This document shows, in pieces, positions 1-12,680 of a DNA stretch of 64,000 nucleotides. This DNA is from Sialis fuliginosa (Eukaryota; Arthropoda; Insecta; Megaloptera; Sialidae): NCBI GenBank assembly GCA_961205875.1, contig OY540812.1, positions 33,055,098-33,119,097 on the forward strand. Direction: 5' to 3'. The position numbers and the translations under genes were made by a program. A model generated the notes under the pieces. It was not told the origin of the DNA. It saw only the letters and a list, made by a program, of their open reading frames with translations, and ran no database searches. Position 1 is the stretch's first letter; each line of letters opens with the position of its first letter.

Positions 1-2007
1 AAATTAAAAACAAAAAAAATTACGATAAATGATTTTATAAAACTTTTTTTTCCTAATTAACAATTATTTTTATAAAAAACTCAGAGACCTAGGGTTCTGC
101 AAATCATATTTTTGTTATTAATATTGATAAATGAACATATTATAACACTTGCAGAAACAAACTAATAATATAAGAGATCCTTTTGCAGTTTTTAAATTCA
201 TTTATTTAAAAAATCAGCGGCCTCTAAGCTATGTAAAGTACAAGGTAACCTCAGTAGCTCGGTGCGAGAGAGGGAAATACGTCATCTGGGGTACTCAAAT
301 GTGAAGAGGGGAAATGATGCGCCCAATCATAACATATATAGCCTTTTAACTCGGCGTGAGAAGGGGAAAATACCTCATTTTTTATTATATTATATTATAT
401 ACAAAAAAATAGAAAAAAAGTATAGGGAAGAATTTCCATATACACGATAAAATCAAAATTTGAAATTCAGTAGAATGAACATCAGATTCGGAATTATCGT
501 GCCGAAAGACTCGGTATTTTGTTTGGGTAAAATCAAAAAAACTTTGAAGGAATCCTCATACCCAAAAACCCTTGGATTGGTCAATTGATGTTTTGCTTAA
601 AAAAATCAATTTAAAATTGTAAATTTTCATGTATATTAACATACATCTATATAAAATATATTGAATTTAAGGGACTCAAAATTTTCAATCAAAAATGCGG
701 CGAACTAAAGTTGAATGTAGAGGTATAGTTTGGGCGTTTTTTCTTAGAATTGAGAGTACTTTCACGTAGGGGGGTAACCGAGGTCGGTAAAAAAAATTCC
801 ATACAATTTGGCCCACCCTAATGTATATATGTAATACGTGCATGTCGCCTTGATCGAACATTAATCTATACATCATTTAAGATATTTTAACTTTAACAGA
901 TTTTGGCATACAAGAAAGTACATAAAAAATCTATATATGTAGTTAAAAAAAGTTAAATTTACCCTACGATGATTTCTCATTAAATGACTCTTTTCAAAAA
1001 TGGCTGACTGTGAGCGTAAAAATCAAAAATATGTTTTTAGGTTTCATTATATTAATATTTCGTCATTTAACCCCTCCCTCCCTCATTTTGTTTAAATAGA
1101 CACGTGCAACTAACAAAAATACAAATATAAAAACAATTAATATTCGTAATTGTTTAGAATATACCCACGTTACGATAATATTTTTGCGATAGATAAGCAT
1201 AATTATCTTATTATTAATGTAATATTTATGTACTATCATTACTCTTTGCGATACTTAAGTTATAATGAAAATTATTTTATGTTTAAATGTCAAACATTAA
1301 AAATAAAATTGGAAAAACTTAATTCATTTTTTAAGAAATTTCTAACGCAATTATTTCTTCTCTGAAAATGCTATCAAATTAATCGCTTCAACTCATTCTA
1401 GATAATCTGAAAAACGACGTTACAAAATAAATATATCGTTCAAAATGGGCTCATTGTGATGAAAAAAACATTAATCAATAACGAATTAATATTAATCAGC
1501 TTTTAAATGAGCTCTACTATGTTCTTCAAACAAAATACAGTTTTATATATATTTTGTTGTAAAAGCAGTATAAAATCAAATATTACATATTATTAAAAGC
1601 GAAATTTTCTAAAGAATGCACACAAATGTTAAAATGAAATTTATGACCTGATTGGAGATTGTAGCAGAACGTTTAGGAAAAGTGGGGTAAGGGTGGAAGG
1701 GTTTGATGGGGGTAGTTCCCAAAGGTCGTTCTCAGTTCCCAGTGTGTTAGGTGCGTAGATTTCTGTCTTACCGACAGACCGTCGTTCTTAAAACTTTACT
1801 ACATACTAAAGTTTCCAGACTGACACTGTTTTGCATAGAAAAAGTGATATATATATTATATGTATTTTATATATAAAGGATAGCAGCCTAGGATTTTAGG
1901 GTCAGAAATAATTTAACATGAATATATTAGTGTTGTCTGTATACTTTTAAAATCTTTTTGAAAAGGTAACACCATTATTTATGTTATCCGATTATTTACA
2001 AAATATG
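1..2007. other. AT-rich stretch, no gene recognised
   Basis: No open frame here looks coding; the longest are 60-70 codons of low-complexity translation. Two diverged direct copies of a motif near 255-285 and 350-380 (both contain CTCGG, GAGA and a GGGAAA-like run) are the only local repeat I see. Confidence 0.5.
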
Positions 2008-2195
2008 TAGGGGAACAGCGGCTAAAACGGCGCATCCAAAAAAACGCTAATTAAAAGAGTAAATATGTTTGAAAACTATTGAATTGTCTTTGTTTAGGTA
2101 TAAGATGCGATCTTAGAAGAAAAAAATTTCAATTTCATAATTTTTTATTATTTATTGAAGAAAAAAGAGTTTGGACATTTTCATCTCTGATTTAC
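2008..2195 (+). repeat. Interspersed repeat R, copy 1
   Basis: It starts with TAGGGGAACAGCGGCTAA and continues through a GAAAACTATT..AATTGTCTTTGTTTA block. A second copy in the same orientation lies at 22691-22890 and an inverted one at about 57085-57207. The three share the GGGGAACAG end and the segment before the A-rich run. It is not coding. The class is unknown; a short non-autonomous element is most likely. Confidence 0.6.
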
Positions 2196-3814
2196 GAATC
2201 AAAATTTAATGAAAAAAAGTTCTACTATATAAATCGCAAAATATGATTTTATTTAGGTATAAGTAACTTCTAGAGTTTTATTATTTAAAAAATATTGAAT
2301 CATTGATAAATCAAAAAATACTAGCGATGCATTTGTGATATATAATAGACAAAATTTTAGTAATTTAACTTATATTATTTATAATATTATAATTTAATAT
2401 CTTGCCTCCCCCTCATTATAGATAATTTTTTTTTATCTATCATAATTTTTAAATTCAATAATGTAAATTGGCATATTGGGGAGTGTGACTCATAAAAACC
2501 CGTTTTAGAGGTCATACCCCCTTCTGAATTGGTCAATTAACATTATTGAATTTAACAATTAAGATAGTTAAAAAATGAAAATTTTGTATATATAAATTGT
2601 ATAGATAAATTTTGTAAAACAACCTCCCCCCCCTTCCCCGAGTTTTAGGGGTGTTCACCGTTGATTAATATTATTATATAAACGTTATATATTTTATAAC
2701 TCCATATTTATTTTCATATTTTTTATAAAAATATGTGTTCTAAATTATAATGGATAATGAATAAATAATAAATTTTCTATTAATTCATAAATAGAACAAA
2801 ATTTACATACAAAGTTTGATTAAGATCATTTTCATCTTAATGATACAAATTATAATCGTCGTTAACTTACATATATGAAGCTAAATTTCCTTCCCCTATG
2901 ACAATTTTGGTTAAATTTGTAAATATTTTAATATATCGTATTTCATTTTTGACATTGACTATACGGCATATATATTTAACATAACAAATAAATATTTTAA
3001 ATAATATTTACGTAATTTACATAGCTGCAAATTAATAAATTTAATATACAATAATTTATATAATATAACTAATAAAAAACGCAAACCTGTATTATAAATT
3101 TAACAGTTATTTATATTAATTGTTATTAATATTAGCGATTTTTACACCAAAACGTACGAATTTGTTAATTTTCTATGGTTGAGATATACATATCTATAAT
3201 TGCAATTTTTAAAGCAATACAATTACGTTAATTTTCTTACATTTTGCCACTGCACGTCGCGTCGTTTCCGAGCACTATTGGACGCTTTGTTCTACCGGTT
3301 CCCGTTCTCGTATATCGTTTGTAATGCGATACTATACCTGTCTAAAATTATACTTATCTTTATCGCTTTTTAACTGTTTGTAATTTGTTTTCAATTGAAC
3401 TTTTAAGCTTCAGTAAACAAAAGCTTCTAAACAATCTCTCGATTTCCATTTGCGATTATTTCATTTACTCCAGGAGAAGGCTTGTCAGATTCTCTTGTTT
3501 CTGCATTAATTAGTAGTATAATAAAACATTTTACTTTGTACTATTTTCTGCTTCTTGCTTTTCTATTTCCCACTGTCAAACGTTTTCTTTAAATTTTATT
3601 GATACATTATCTCGATTATCTTTAAAAAAATTAAAAACCGAACGATTTGAGTTTTGTTTTTACTTTTGTTGAAGTTTTTTTGTGTTTTTTTTTCAATCGA
3701 AAGGATAAACAGCATATAAAATCATCTTAGATAGATAGAGAAGTAAAAGGCTTGGGGTTGGGGTTTTCAAGTAATTCTATATTTACAACGTTGCCAAGTT
3801 CAAATCGGTCGAAA
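2196..3814. other. AT-rich stretch with a weak inverted repeat
   Basis: No gene is recognised. Segments near 2425-2480 and 2527-2580 are partly complementary (one arm contains TTCAATAATGTAAATTGG, the other CAATTAACATTATTGAA). C-rich runs at about 2404-2413 and 2622-2636 flank them, as in an old foldback element. Confidence 0.35.
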
Positions 3815-4411
3815 TGAATTGTGATAGTTTTTAAATGAGAAAAAAAAATGTTCTTCGATTTCAAAATCTTAACTTGATCTTTCCGTTTCAGGAATGGAAC
3901 ACTTTTCGTTCCGTGTCTGTCTGTGTGTCCCCATGAATCCTTGTCATACGCATAACTCATGAACCACTGAACCGATATAAATGAAACTTGGTTGGCTGTT
4001 TGACATCCCAAAATATTTATTTTTCAGAATATCTCAAGAACGTAACAACGTGGAAGAATCGTGTTTTGTAGAATCTGTTTTTTTAGAGCATTCAATTTTC
4101 TATAACATTAGTTATCAAAACTTTTGTAGTAAAATATTCCCTAATGAAGTATTATCTAAAAAAAATCGCCAAAGCAGAAACAATTTGGACTGAAATTCTC
4201 AAAAAATTAAAAATATACGAAAAATTAATCTAGCACGTATTAAGAAAAATGTCGAATAAATATTTTTTAATAAAATTGTATAAAAATTAAATGGTTAAGC
4301 AATGTTCATCTGAATATTTTATCGGCTTTAATTTAAATTGTTCAATAATTAACTACCTTTGGTGAATTTAGCACGAGGAAGTATAGGTACTGTGCATTTA
4401 CTTGGCAAATG
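3815..4411 (+). repeat. Family A repeat, copy 1
   Basis: A nearly full copy of the commonest repeat in the window. It has a start block with AAATGAGAAAAAAAA, then CGTTCCGTGTCTGTCTGTGTG, then a conserved block ending CATAACTCATGAACCACTG, and an end block with TTTAGCACGAGGAAG and TGCATTTACTTGGCA. Open frames across it (3727-4011 minus, 3981-4193 plus) are read-throughs of repeat sequence. Their peptides recur in other copies only because the DNA is repeated. Other copies are at 5425, 12681, 14785, 43534, 56397 and 59903. Confidence 0.7.
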
Positions 4412-5424
4412 ATTTTCTTCATTTAATCCAGTATAAAAATATAAAATATAGCAACACCAATTAACAATGATCAGTCTAAACGTAAGAACCCCACAAACCC
4501 AATTACAGCGGTACCAAACAATCACCTGAGCAACTTCAGATAGAACTTCTCGATTGTGCCTGAGGGAATTATGTTTGTAAGCCATTTAATTCAGTGGTAA
4601 AGATTTAAATTAACAACAATTTACTAGCTAATTCCTAACAAGCCAGCATCTGCCGCCACCTCCGCAAATGTAATTGTGTGTTCCATGAAAATTAACGGCG
4701 ATAGCTGATACAATACATTTTCTCCACTCAAGTATCGTTACTATTGCAGAATATATTAACATAAATTATACTTTCAACTTAACACATTACCTGATCTATG
4801 TATTTGTAGGTTTGTGTGTATTCATATACAAAGGATTGGGTTAGGGAGATGTTAAAAGTAATTGTCTCCTAGAGTAGTTTAGAGTATTCAATAATTTAAC
4901 CCTTGAAATCATCTCTCTTCAATATTTGTTTTTCCTCAATTGTAATTTGGATTTGTCGTTTTTTGTTATTACATTAAAACATATTGCCAGTATTCTACCT
5001 GCTTACTGTATATTTGTTTGTTTGTTTTTTACAGGAGAACAAATTACTAATGACCGGTTATATAAAGAATTTGCTTGCGTACAAATGCAAATTAGCTTCC
5101 AGCTAACGCTATCTGCTAGGTGTCAAATTGTTATGATATTGCTCTATATTTTAAATCAGTGGTAATAATTGTACAATAATGTAAATGCTGTGCATTTTAT
5201 GAGGTACACTTGGCAGTACTTACTTTAAGTCACGGATTTCTACTTATTGCACATTAGTCAAGGTTATCATATGTACGATTTTATTCGCTACATCTGTGAG
5301 TGGTTGTAAATTCGTATAATACCGGGCATGAATCAGTTAGAATGGTTCATTTTCTTAACGACAATTACAAAGGTACTAAATAATACAAGTAAACATGATG
5401 TATAAAAATGACTTGTGCTAGTCA
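4412..5424. other. No gene recognised
   Basis: AT-rich sequence with a few short open frames and no recognisable motif. I see no inverted or tandem structure beyond simple runs. Confidence 0.45.
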
Positions 5425-5651
5425 AGAGACAAACACATTTCGTTCCGTGTCGTTTGTCCCCTGAATCCTTGTCACACGCATAACTCATGAACCACTCAAC
5501 CGATATTATTGGTACTTTGTTTCCATTTTTGGTTTTGGTTCCATTTCAAAATCGTCAAAATCGTGTGTAAATTTAAATTGTTCAATAATTAATTATCTTT
5601 GGTGAATTTAGCACGAGGAAGCACTGTGCATTTACTTAGCAGATGTTTTTT
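5425..5651 (+). repeat. Family A repeat, copy 2, internally deleted
   Basis: It begins in the TTTCGTTCCGTGTC block and passes through CATAACTCATGAACCACT. It then jumps near 5565 directly to the end block (TTTAAATTGTTCAATAATTAA, CACGAGGAAGCACTGTGC). Compared with the copy at 43534 some hundreds of bases are missing. The open frame at 5599-5826 is incidental. Confidence 0.7.
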
Positions 5652-6380
5652 TTATAATGTTTATAATTTTAATAAAAAATTGCGCCGATCTAAAATGTCC
5701 GTTATAAAAAATATCACTTGTTCCATTGGGTTTAATGCAGGTACTTTATACACTGTATGTACATACATATTATTATGTATTCTTGTATTTTATTTTAAGA
5801 TTCAAAAGACTGTTGTCACTACATGAATAAATGATATATGTGTTTTATAATAAGTAAATATACAACTACAACAGCAGGGTGGTCCGAGACACTAAGTTAA
5901 AGCAACGAGAGGACAAAAGGGACAATGCCACGGACACATGTACAGATAATTGACCGATGTTTGTATACACCAGGGAGACTTTACCTCGTTACAGACCCTT
6001 TTGTCTTTTAAGACTGTCCCTTGTAAGCACAAATACAAACACAAGCAAATGTTATTATATTAACTTGTTTCTACATTTTTACAATGTCTTCTTTATTTGA
6101 GTCATTCAGAAACCAAAGTAAGTCAATTTTCAATTAGGCAATTCTCTATAGTAATTTTGAGTGTTGAAAAATAAAGATTATTAGGCTGCACATAAGGACA
6201 GATGACTGAATTACGGCGCCAAAAATAGATTTAGATATTCTCTTCAAACTAAGAACAAATACTGTCAAAACGTGATCTATTAACCAGTCCGCAATGCAAG
6301 GTAAGAATTTTATTTTATTATGCATCTCAATAGTCTGTACGTAAAGTTAGGCACACGGTGCGACTGTTTTGCAACGAGAA
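5652..6380. other. No gene recognised
   Basis: AT-rich with one less AT-rich patch at 5870-6040. I see no supported feature in it. Confidence 0.4.
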
Positions 6381-6450
6381 TCGCAAACCAGTTGCGGAAG
6401 CGACTATTTTACAACTGGTTTGCAATCGATTTATGACCTCGCTCCGCGCA
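6345..6450. repeat. Hairpin and probable MITE fragment
   Basis: GCAAACCAGTTG and CAACTGGTTTGC form a perfect 12-bp stem around a 16-17-base loop (about 6384-6425). GCACACGGTGCGACTG lies just upstream and resembles a terminal inverted repeat, but no partner end was found. Probably one end of a decayed miniature element. Confidence 0.45.
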
Positions 6451-6599
6451 ACTGAATCTTCATCAGTCGATAGTTTTATGGGAATTGCCGTGAAGAGAAA
6501 ACGCGATTTTTAAAACAAAATTTGTAACTTTTGGCAACATGTCAAGCATTCTTGAAAAAAAAAATGTATACGTATATTTGTATTGTACATAGGCCTATT

Positions 6600-6745
6600 C
6601 TGGATGATACTTCCTTGGTCTAATAATTATTAGTTGATACTGGAAATCGATAACACGTATTAATACTAAACCGATTATCAAATTTCAGAACTTTATCACA
6701 ATAATTTCTTTACATAATATATTCGATATTTATTGCTCCCAAATT
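6600..6745 (-). repeat. Diverged arm of the foldback family found at 29-36 kb
   Basis: The segment containing TTGATACTGGAAATCGATAA and ATCAAATTTCAGAACT matches the right arm of the foldback that hosts the gypsy element (about 35740-35840, TTGATACTGGATATAGATAA). The homology stops on both sides, so this is a single broken arm. Confidence 0.5.
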
Positions 6746-6785
6746 GATCCGATATATTTTCCACTTACTTATTCAAAATTATTAA

Positions 6786-6850
6786 TTTTTCTTCATCATA
6801 TCAAAAATACGAGAAGCTTTGTGATCGTTTTTTAAAGAAAAAAAATTCTA
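6786..6850 (+). repeat. Family A start fragment
   Basis: Contains AATACGAGAAGCTTTGTGATCG and a following A-rich run, matching the first 60 bases of the copy at 43534. The GC-richer block after it (6880-6945) has no counterpart elsewhere in the window. Confidence 0.5.
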
Positions 6851-7109
6851 CTAAAATTTAAGCTAAGTTTTTCTCCATGTGGCCGTCCGCCGCCCCTTCT
6901 GAACTGGCACCCCGAGCGGTCGCCCAGTCTCCCTCCTTAAAGACGGCATTGCTGTTACTTATACATTAACAAAATACACAACGAATTTTAAAAAATATTA
7001 AAATTTCAAACATCAACCATTCTTTTTTCCGAAGCTTACTTGACTTGAATTTAATATTGCACTCGAGTTATTGTTATTAGTATAGTAAAAATAACTCAAA
7101 AAACACGTC

Positions 7110-10100
7110 GAGCGGAATTCTCTGGGAACAGCAAAATTTTTATGCCATATTGTAGGGGAGACATTGTAGTTTCACTACCCAAAAGTCCCACGAGCTAAAC
7201 CTTGTGCTAACTCGGGGAGCCCCATTCAAAGTTGGATTTTCTGCAAATATTTGTTCATTTTCCTAGCTCATGAAAATACAGATATCTCGAGAATAAAAGT
7301 AGATATCGAAAAAAATGTTACTGTTTTAGAATTACTATAAAATACCGAACAATATGACTAAATAATATTAGAACCTATACTCAAACGTTTAGGAGTCACG
7401 TTCAATTGTTTATCAAATATCGCTGTAATTTTATTGATTTTTCAATTCCATACTTTTTCGTTACATTATTAAGTATGAAAAAAAAATTGTTTTCTATTTT
7501 TTGTAGTTTTCATCTTATTCTACGTTTAATTTCCTTTAAAAATCTGTCATGGATTTTGATCTAAAAAAATTTTGTGAACACGTAAATAAAATTTCAAAAA
7601 AGTATTATTTAGTTTGCAAATTAAATGAATGTTAAATTAACTGTATACGGTTTTTCAAATACATTAAATATTTCATTAACCCGTCATACTATCTACAAAA
7701 TTTTAGGTATTTTGGAATCGCTATGAAATTTGAATAATATTATAGGTGCACAGAAAAAAATATTTAAACACTGTGAACATATATGGGGCGATTTTTTAGG
7801 AAACTGCATAAAAATTACAGTCTATGAATTCATACATGGCTGTGCTCCTTTAAATAATTACTAGTACTATGATGTATGTTACATATATAGTGCCCATGCA
7901 TGTACGTTTATATAAAAAAAATTTCCGCGATTAAACCATTCAAAAAAAAATTACAGTCATTTTAACTTGTGAAGTGAATTTTATTTTTTCGTAATTTGGT
8001 ATAATCAAGATATCTCCTAAACAAATGAAGATACATGCAAGTACTATCACATCAAAATACGTAAAATTTTATGTGCTACAACTTTTATGAAAAGTATTTT
8101 TTGTTATCTTTATTCTAAATGGTTAATAAATCTACGCGAAAATTTATTTTTAGAAGGGCCGACGAAAAATAAGCTAGTTTTGATTTTTTTCTGGCACTAA
8201 TGTGAAGAATTGATAAAAAATAAGTAACACTAATTTTAGAGGATAATAATTTGCAAACTCTCTGAAAATTAAATTTTAATAGGATTATATATAACAGAAA
8301 TATTTAATTTTAAAGTGCCCAAAAAAATGACATTTTACATCAAGATTGTTGTACAGAGTAAGCTATGGAAATTAGCACTGTGCAGAGAAAAATATTGACG
8401 AAGTTAAAAATTGGGAAATATGTTACCAAATATCTATAGTTTGTTATAATAAACCATTATCAGTAATCAAATTTTTAATTCAACCCCTATATTGAAAAAA
8501 CTACCCTTTGTGTATAACTCTCAACTTATGTTCTCGATTTTCTTGAAAACGGTATATCGCACGAAAAAAATGTATGGAACTAATTGTGTAGAGAGTAAAA
8601 TTTGCAATTGATAACAAATAGCATATAAATTGAGTTATTTGAAATTACGGCGTTATTCAAAGGTTTATAAACGAGGCCAAAAAACATATTAAATGTTGGT
8701 TATTTCTGAAGAGCACAGATATTTTTTTGCCAAACTTTGAAAATATAAACTACTTACACTATTAAATAGTCACACCAAATTCCCAATCGATCAATGCCAC
8801 AGAAAAAAAGTTATAGCCAGTTTAATTTTTTTTTAAATTTATCAAAAGTGTAAATTTTGTAATATTGATGCTGTTATAATCAAAATTTACGAAAATTTTT
8901 CATAACAATATACTTAAGTCTCTTAAAAATTCTGATATTTATTTGAAATTTCACAATAATGATGGCTGTAGTTTAGTTTCAATGCTCAGTAATTAACAAT
9001 TGTGTATGCCAATTTATAGGGGTTTTACAGCTCTTTAAGTGCGCAAAAATGGAAAGTGTTAATTATAATTTCCAAAACAAAAATATTCAAAAATTGTTTA
9101 CACCAAAATGAAGATAAAACCAGCACTTTTACATATTTCATAAAATTATTAGATCCCTTTAGTTTTTAAATGATAACATAATATCAATGTGCCATTTAAT
9201 CTACCCTATGACACCAACCCCTAAATTAAGATTATGAGGAATATATGAAGTTGGTCCATAAAGTTTCAAAAATCTTTATAAGGTCTTACAAACAAATACA
9301 GAGATTGTCAATTCATCAATAAAATTTTTAAAAATCGAGTAGATACCCCAAATTTTCAAAATAAAAAAAAAATATTATTGAATTCTAAACATTGATTTTA
9401 TCTATAATTATTACATTCGCTTTGTTTTAACTTGTAGTGAACCTACTTTCAAGGGTTAACATCTCCCATTAAATTAAAATTTTTTTATAGATAAGGAATA
9501 GTTTAACATATTTTGCATTCAATATTTTGTTATTTTAACGAATAAATCAATTTTTTATGTCATCTCATTTAATTTATTAATTTACTTTCAATAAAAACGG
9601 TGTAGTGAATTGAAAGGTTAATAAAGAGGTAGTTGTTAATATTATATTTTGCTTTTATTGATGAATTGATAATCTCTGTATTTGTTTGTAAGACCTTATA
9701 AAGATTTTTGAAACTTTATGGACCAACTTCATATATTCCTCATAATCTTAATTTAGGGGTTGGTGTCGTAGGGTAGATTAAATAGCACATTGATATTATG
9801 TTATCATTTAAAAACTAAAGGGATCTAATAATTTTATGAAATATGTAAAAGTGCTGGTTTTATCTTCATTTTGGTGTAAACAATTTTTGAATATTTTTGT
9901 TTTGGAATTTAAAATTAACACTTTCCATTTTTGCGCACTTAAAGAGCTGTAAAACCCCTATAAATTGGCATACACAATTGTTAATTATTGAGCATTGAAA
10001 CTAAACTACAGCCATCATTATTGTGAAATTTCAAATAAATATCAGAATTTTTAAGAGACTTAAGTATATTGTTATGAAAAATTTTCGTAAATTTTGATTA

Positions 10101-11867
10101 TAACAGCATCAATATTACAAAATTTACACTTTTGATAAATTTAAAAAAAAATTAAACTGGCTATAACTTTTTTTCTGTGGCATTGATCGATTGGGAATTT
10201 GGTGTGACTATTTAATAGTGTAAGTAGTTTATATTTTCAAAGTTTGGCAAAAAAATATCTGTGCTCTTCAAAAATAACCAACATTTAATATGTTTTTTGG
10301 CCTCGTTTATAAACCTTTGAATAACGCCGTAATTTCAAATAACTCAATTTATATGCTATTTGTTATCAATTGCAAATTTTACTCTCTACACAATTAGTTC
10401 CATACATTTTTTTCGTGCGATATACCGTTTTCAAGAAAATCGAGAACATAAGTTGAGAGTTATACACAAAGGGTAGTTTTTTCAATATAGGGGTTGAATT
10501 AAAAATTTGATTACTGATAATGGTTTATTATAACAAACTATAGATATTTGGTAACATATTTCCCAATTTTTAACTTCGTCAATATTTTTCTCTGCACAGT
10601 GCTAATTTCCATAGCTTACTCTGTACAACAATCTTGATGTAAAATGTCATTTTTTTGGGCACTTTAAAATTAAATATTTCTGTTATATATAATCCTATTA
10701 AAATTTAATTTTCAGAGAGTTTGCAAATTATTATCCTCTAAAATTAGTGTTACTTATTTTTTATCAATTCTTCACATTAGGGCCAGAAAAAAATCAAAAC
10801 TAGCTTATTTTTCGTCGGCCCCTCTAAAAATAAATTTTCGCGTAGATTTATTAACCATTTAGAATAAAGATAACAAAAAATACTTTTCATAAAAGTTGTA
10901 GCACATAAAATTTTACGTATTTTGATGTGATAGTACTTGCATGTATCTTCATTTGTTTAGGAGATATCTTGATTATACCAAATTACGAAAAAATAAAATT
11001 CACTTCACAAGTTAAAATGACTGTAATTTTTTTTTGAATGGTTTAATCGCGGAAATTTTTTTTATATAAACGTACATGCATGGGCACTATATATGTAACA
11101 GACATCATAGTACTAGTAATTATTTAAAGGAGCACAGCCATGTATGAATTCATAGACTGTAATTTTTATGCAGTTTCCTAAAAAACCGCCCCATATATGT
11201 TCACAGTGTTTAAATATTTTTTTCTGTGCACCTATAATATTATTCAAATTTCATAGCGATTCCAAAATACCTAAAATTTTGTAGATAGTATGACGGGTTA
11301 ATGAAATATTTAATGTATTTGAAAAACCGTATACAGTTAATTTAACATTCATTTAATTTGCAAACTAAATAATACTTTTTTGAAATTTTATTTACGTGTT
11401 CACAAAATTTTTTTAGATCAAAATCCATGACAGATTTTTAAAGGAAATTAAACGTAGAATAAGATGAAAACTACAAAAAATAGAAAACAATTTTTTTTTC
11501 ATACTTAATAATGTAACGAAAAAGTATGGAATTGAAAAATCAATAAAATTACAGCGATATTTGATAAACAATTGAACGTGACTCCTAAACGTTTGAGTAT
11601 AGGTTCTAATATTATTTAGTCATATTGTTCGGTATTTTATAGTAATTCTAAAACAGTAACATTTTTTTCGATATCTACTTTTATTCTCGAGATATCTGTA
11701 TTTTCATGAGCTAGGAAAATGAACAAATATTTGCAGAAAATCCAACTTTGAATGGGGCTCCCCGAGTTAGCACAAGGTTTAGCTCGTGGGACTTTTGGGT
11801 AGTGAAACTACAATGTCTCCCCTACAATATGGCATAAAAATTTTGCTGTTCCCAGAGAATTCCGCTC
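7110..11867. repeat. Giant near-perfect palindrome, non-coding
   Basis: A 4,758-bp inverted repeat. The left arm 7110-9324 starts GAGCGGAATTCTCTGGGAAC; the right arm 9653-11867 ends with its complement, GTTCCCAGAGAATTCCGCTC. Both arms come to 2,215 bp and the 328-bp spacer (9325-9652) is unrelated to them. By eye I find roughly ten substitutions between the arms and no length change, including in homopolymer runs. No open frame of even 60 codons lies in it, and none of the other repeat families here occurs in the arms. No clear target-site duplication flanks it. A giant foldback element, an inverted segmental duplication or an assembly artefact would each fit. A transcript would fold into a duplex of about 2.2 kb. 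Confidence 0.9.
9325..9652. other. Spacer of the giant palindrome
   Basis: Unique AT-rich sequence of 328 bp between the arms, with no open frame and no self-complementarity. As the loop of the hairpin it is the natural place to look for a promoter, terminator or breakpoint, but nothing specific is visible. Confidence 0.6.
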
Positions 11868-11984
11868 AAAATCTAAATTGACTATACTATATAATTTAAC
11901 TACAAATATATTTTAGTTTTTCATGGCAATTGTGATTTTTATTCAATGATAAAAAAAATGCGTTGCATCTTTGTTACGAGTTGT

Positions 11985-12090
11985 TTTATTATCGAAGATA
12001 TGAGAAGTTTTACGATTGTTTTTTAAAGAGAAATTGTCCTTCGATTTAAAAATTTTCACTCGAAAGGTCAAGACAAACACAAATTTTATT
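11985..12090 (+). repeat. Family A start fragment
   Basis: The segment ATCGAAGATATGAGAAG, then a T-rich and A-rich run and GGTCAAGACAAACAC, matches the start of family A. It is truncated there, and AT-rich sequence with no recognised feature follows up to about 12680. Confidence 0.5.
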
Positions 12091-12680
12091 CTATATACAT
12101 AATAATAATCACTTCTTACTTACAAATAATTTATCTCATCTAATAAACTGTATGTTTTGTAGATATTGAGATCCCCTTGTGACATGGGCCATGTCCATGA
12201 TGAAAAATGTTGATAATGTTGACTGGTATTGGAAGCCATATGATAGTATCTTTATTGGCTTTTAAAAATGCATTTAAAAAGCGAATCTTCATCCCCTCTA
12301 TTTTACATAATTAAAATAATATAAAAAACATTATTTTATACGAAAAAAGGCATATATTTTGTATGAAAATAAATTATTAAAAGCTTCATTTATATTACGA
12401 CCATTTTAAATATTAATTTCAAAACGTTATATTTACAAAGCGAATAAATGATTAATTTAATGTTATTTTTATAACAGCGCAGATATTTTTTTTAAATTAA
12501 TGTTTTTAGTCGTATAAAATAAATTATTTGACTTTAAAATTTTACGAATATGAAATTATAAAAATGCAAACAAAAAGAAAACGTAATATTAAATTAAATT
12601 AAGTTTAATTTTATAAACAACTTGGTTTTCTATATTTCAAATTTCGTTAAACTTATATTATTATTGGATTTTTATCAGAA

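Noticed and set aside
3727-4011. Minus frame whose peptide resembles that of 43566-43859, suggesting a gene family
   Set aside because: Both are translations of the GACA core and flanking block of family A; stops interrupt the same frame in other copies.
9325-9652. Hidden gene in the palindrome spacer
   Set aside because: No open frame of useful length and no RNA gene signature seen.
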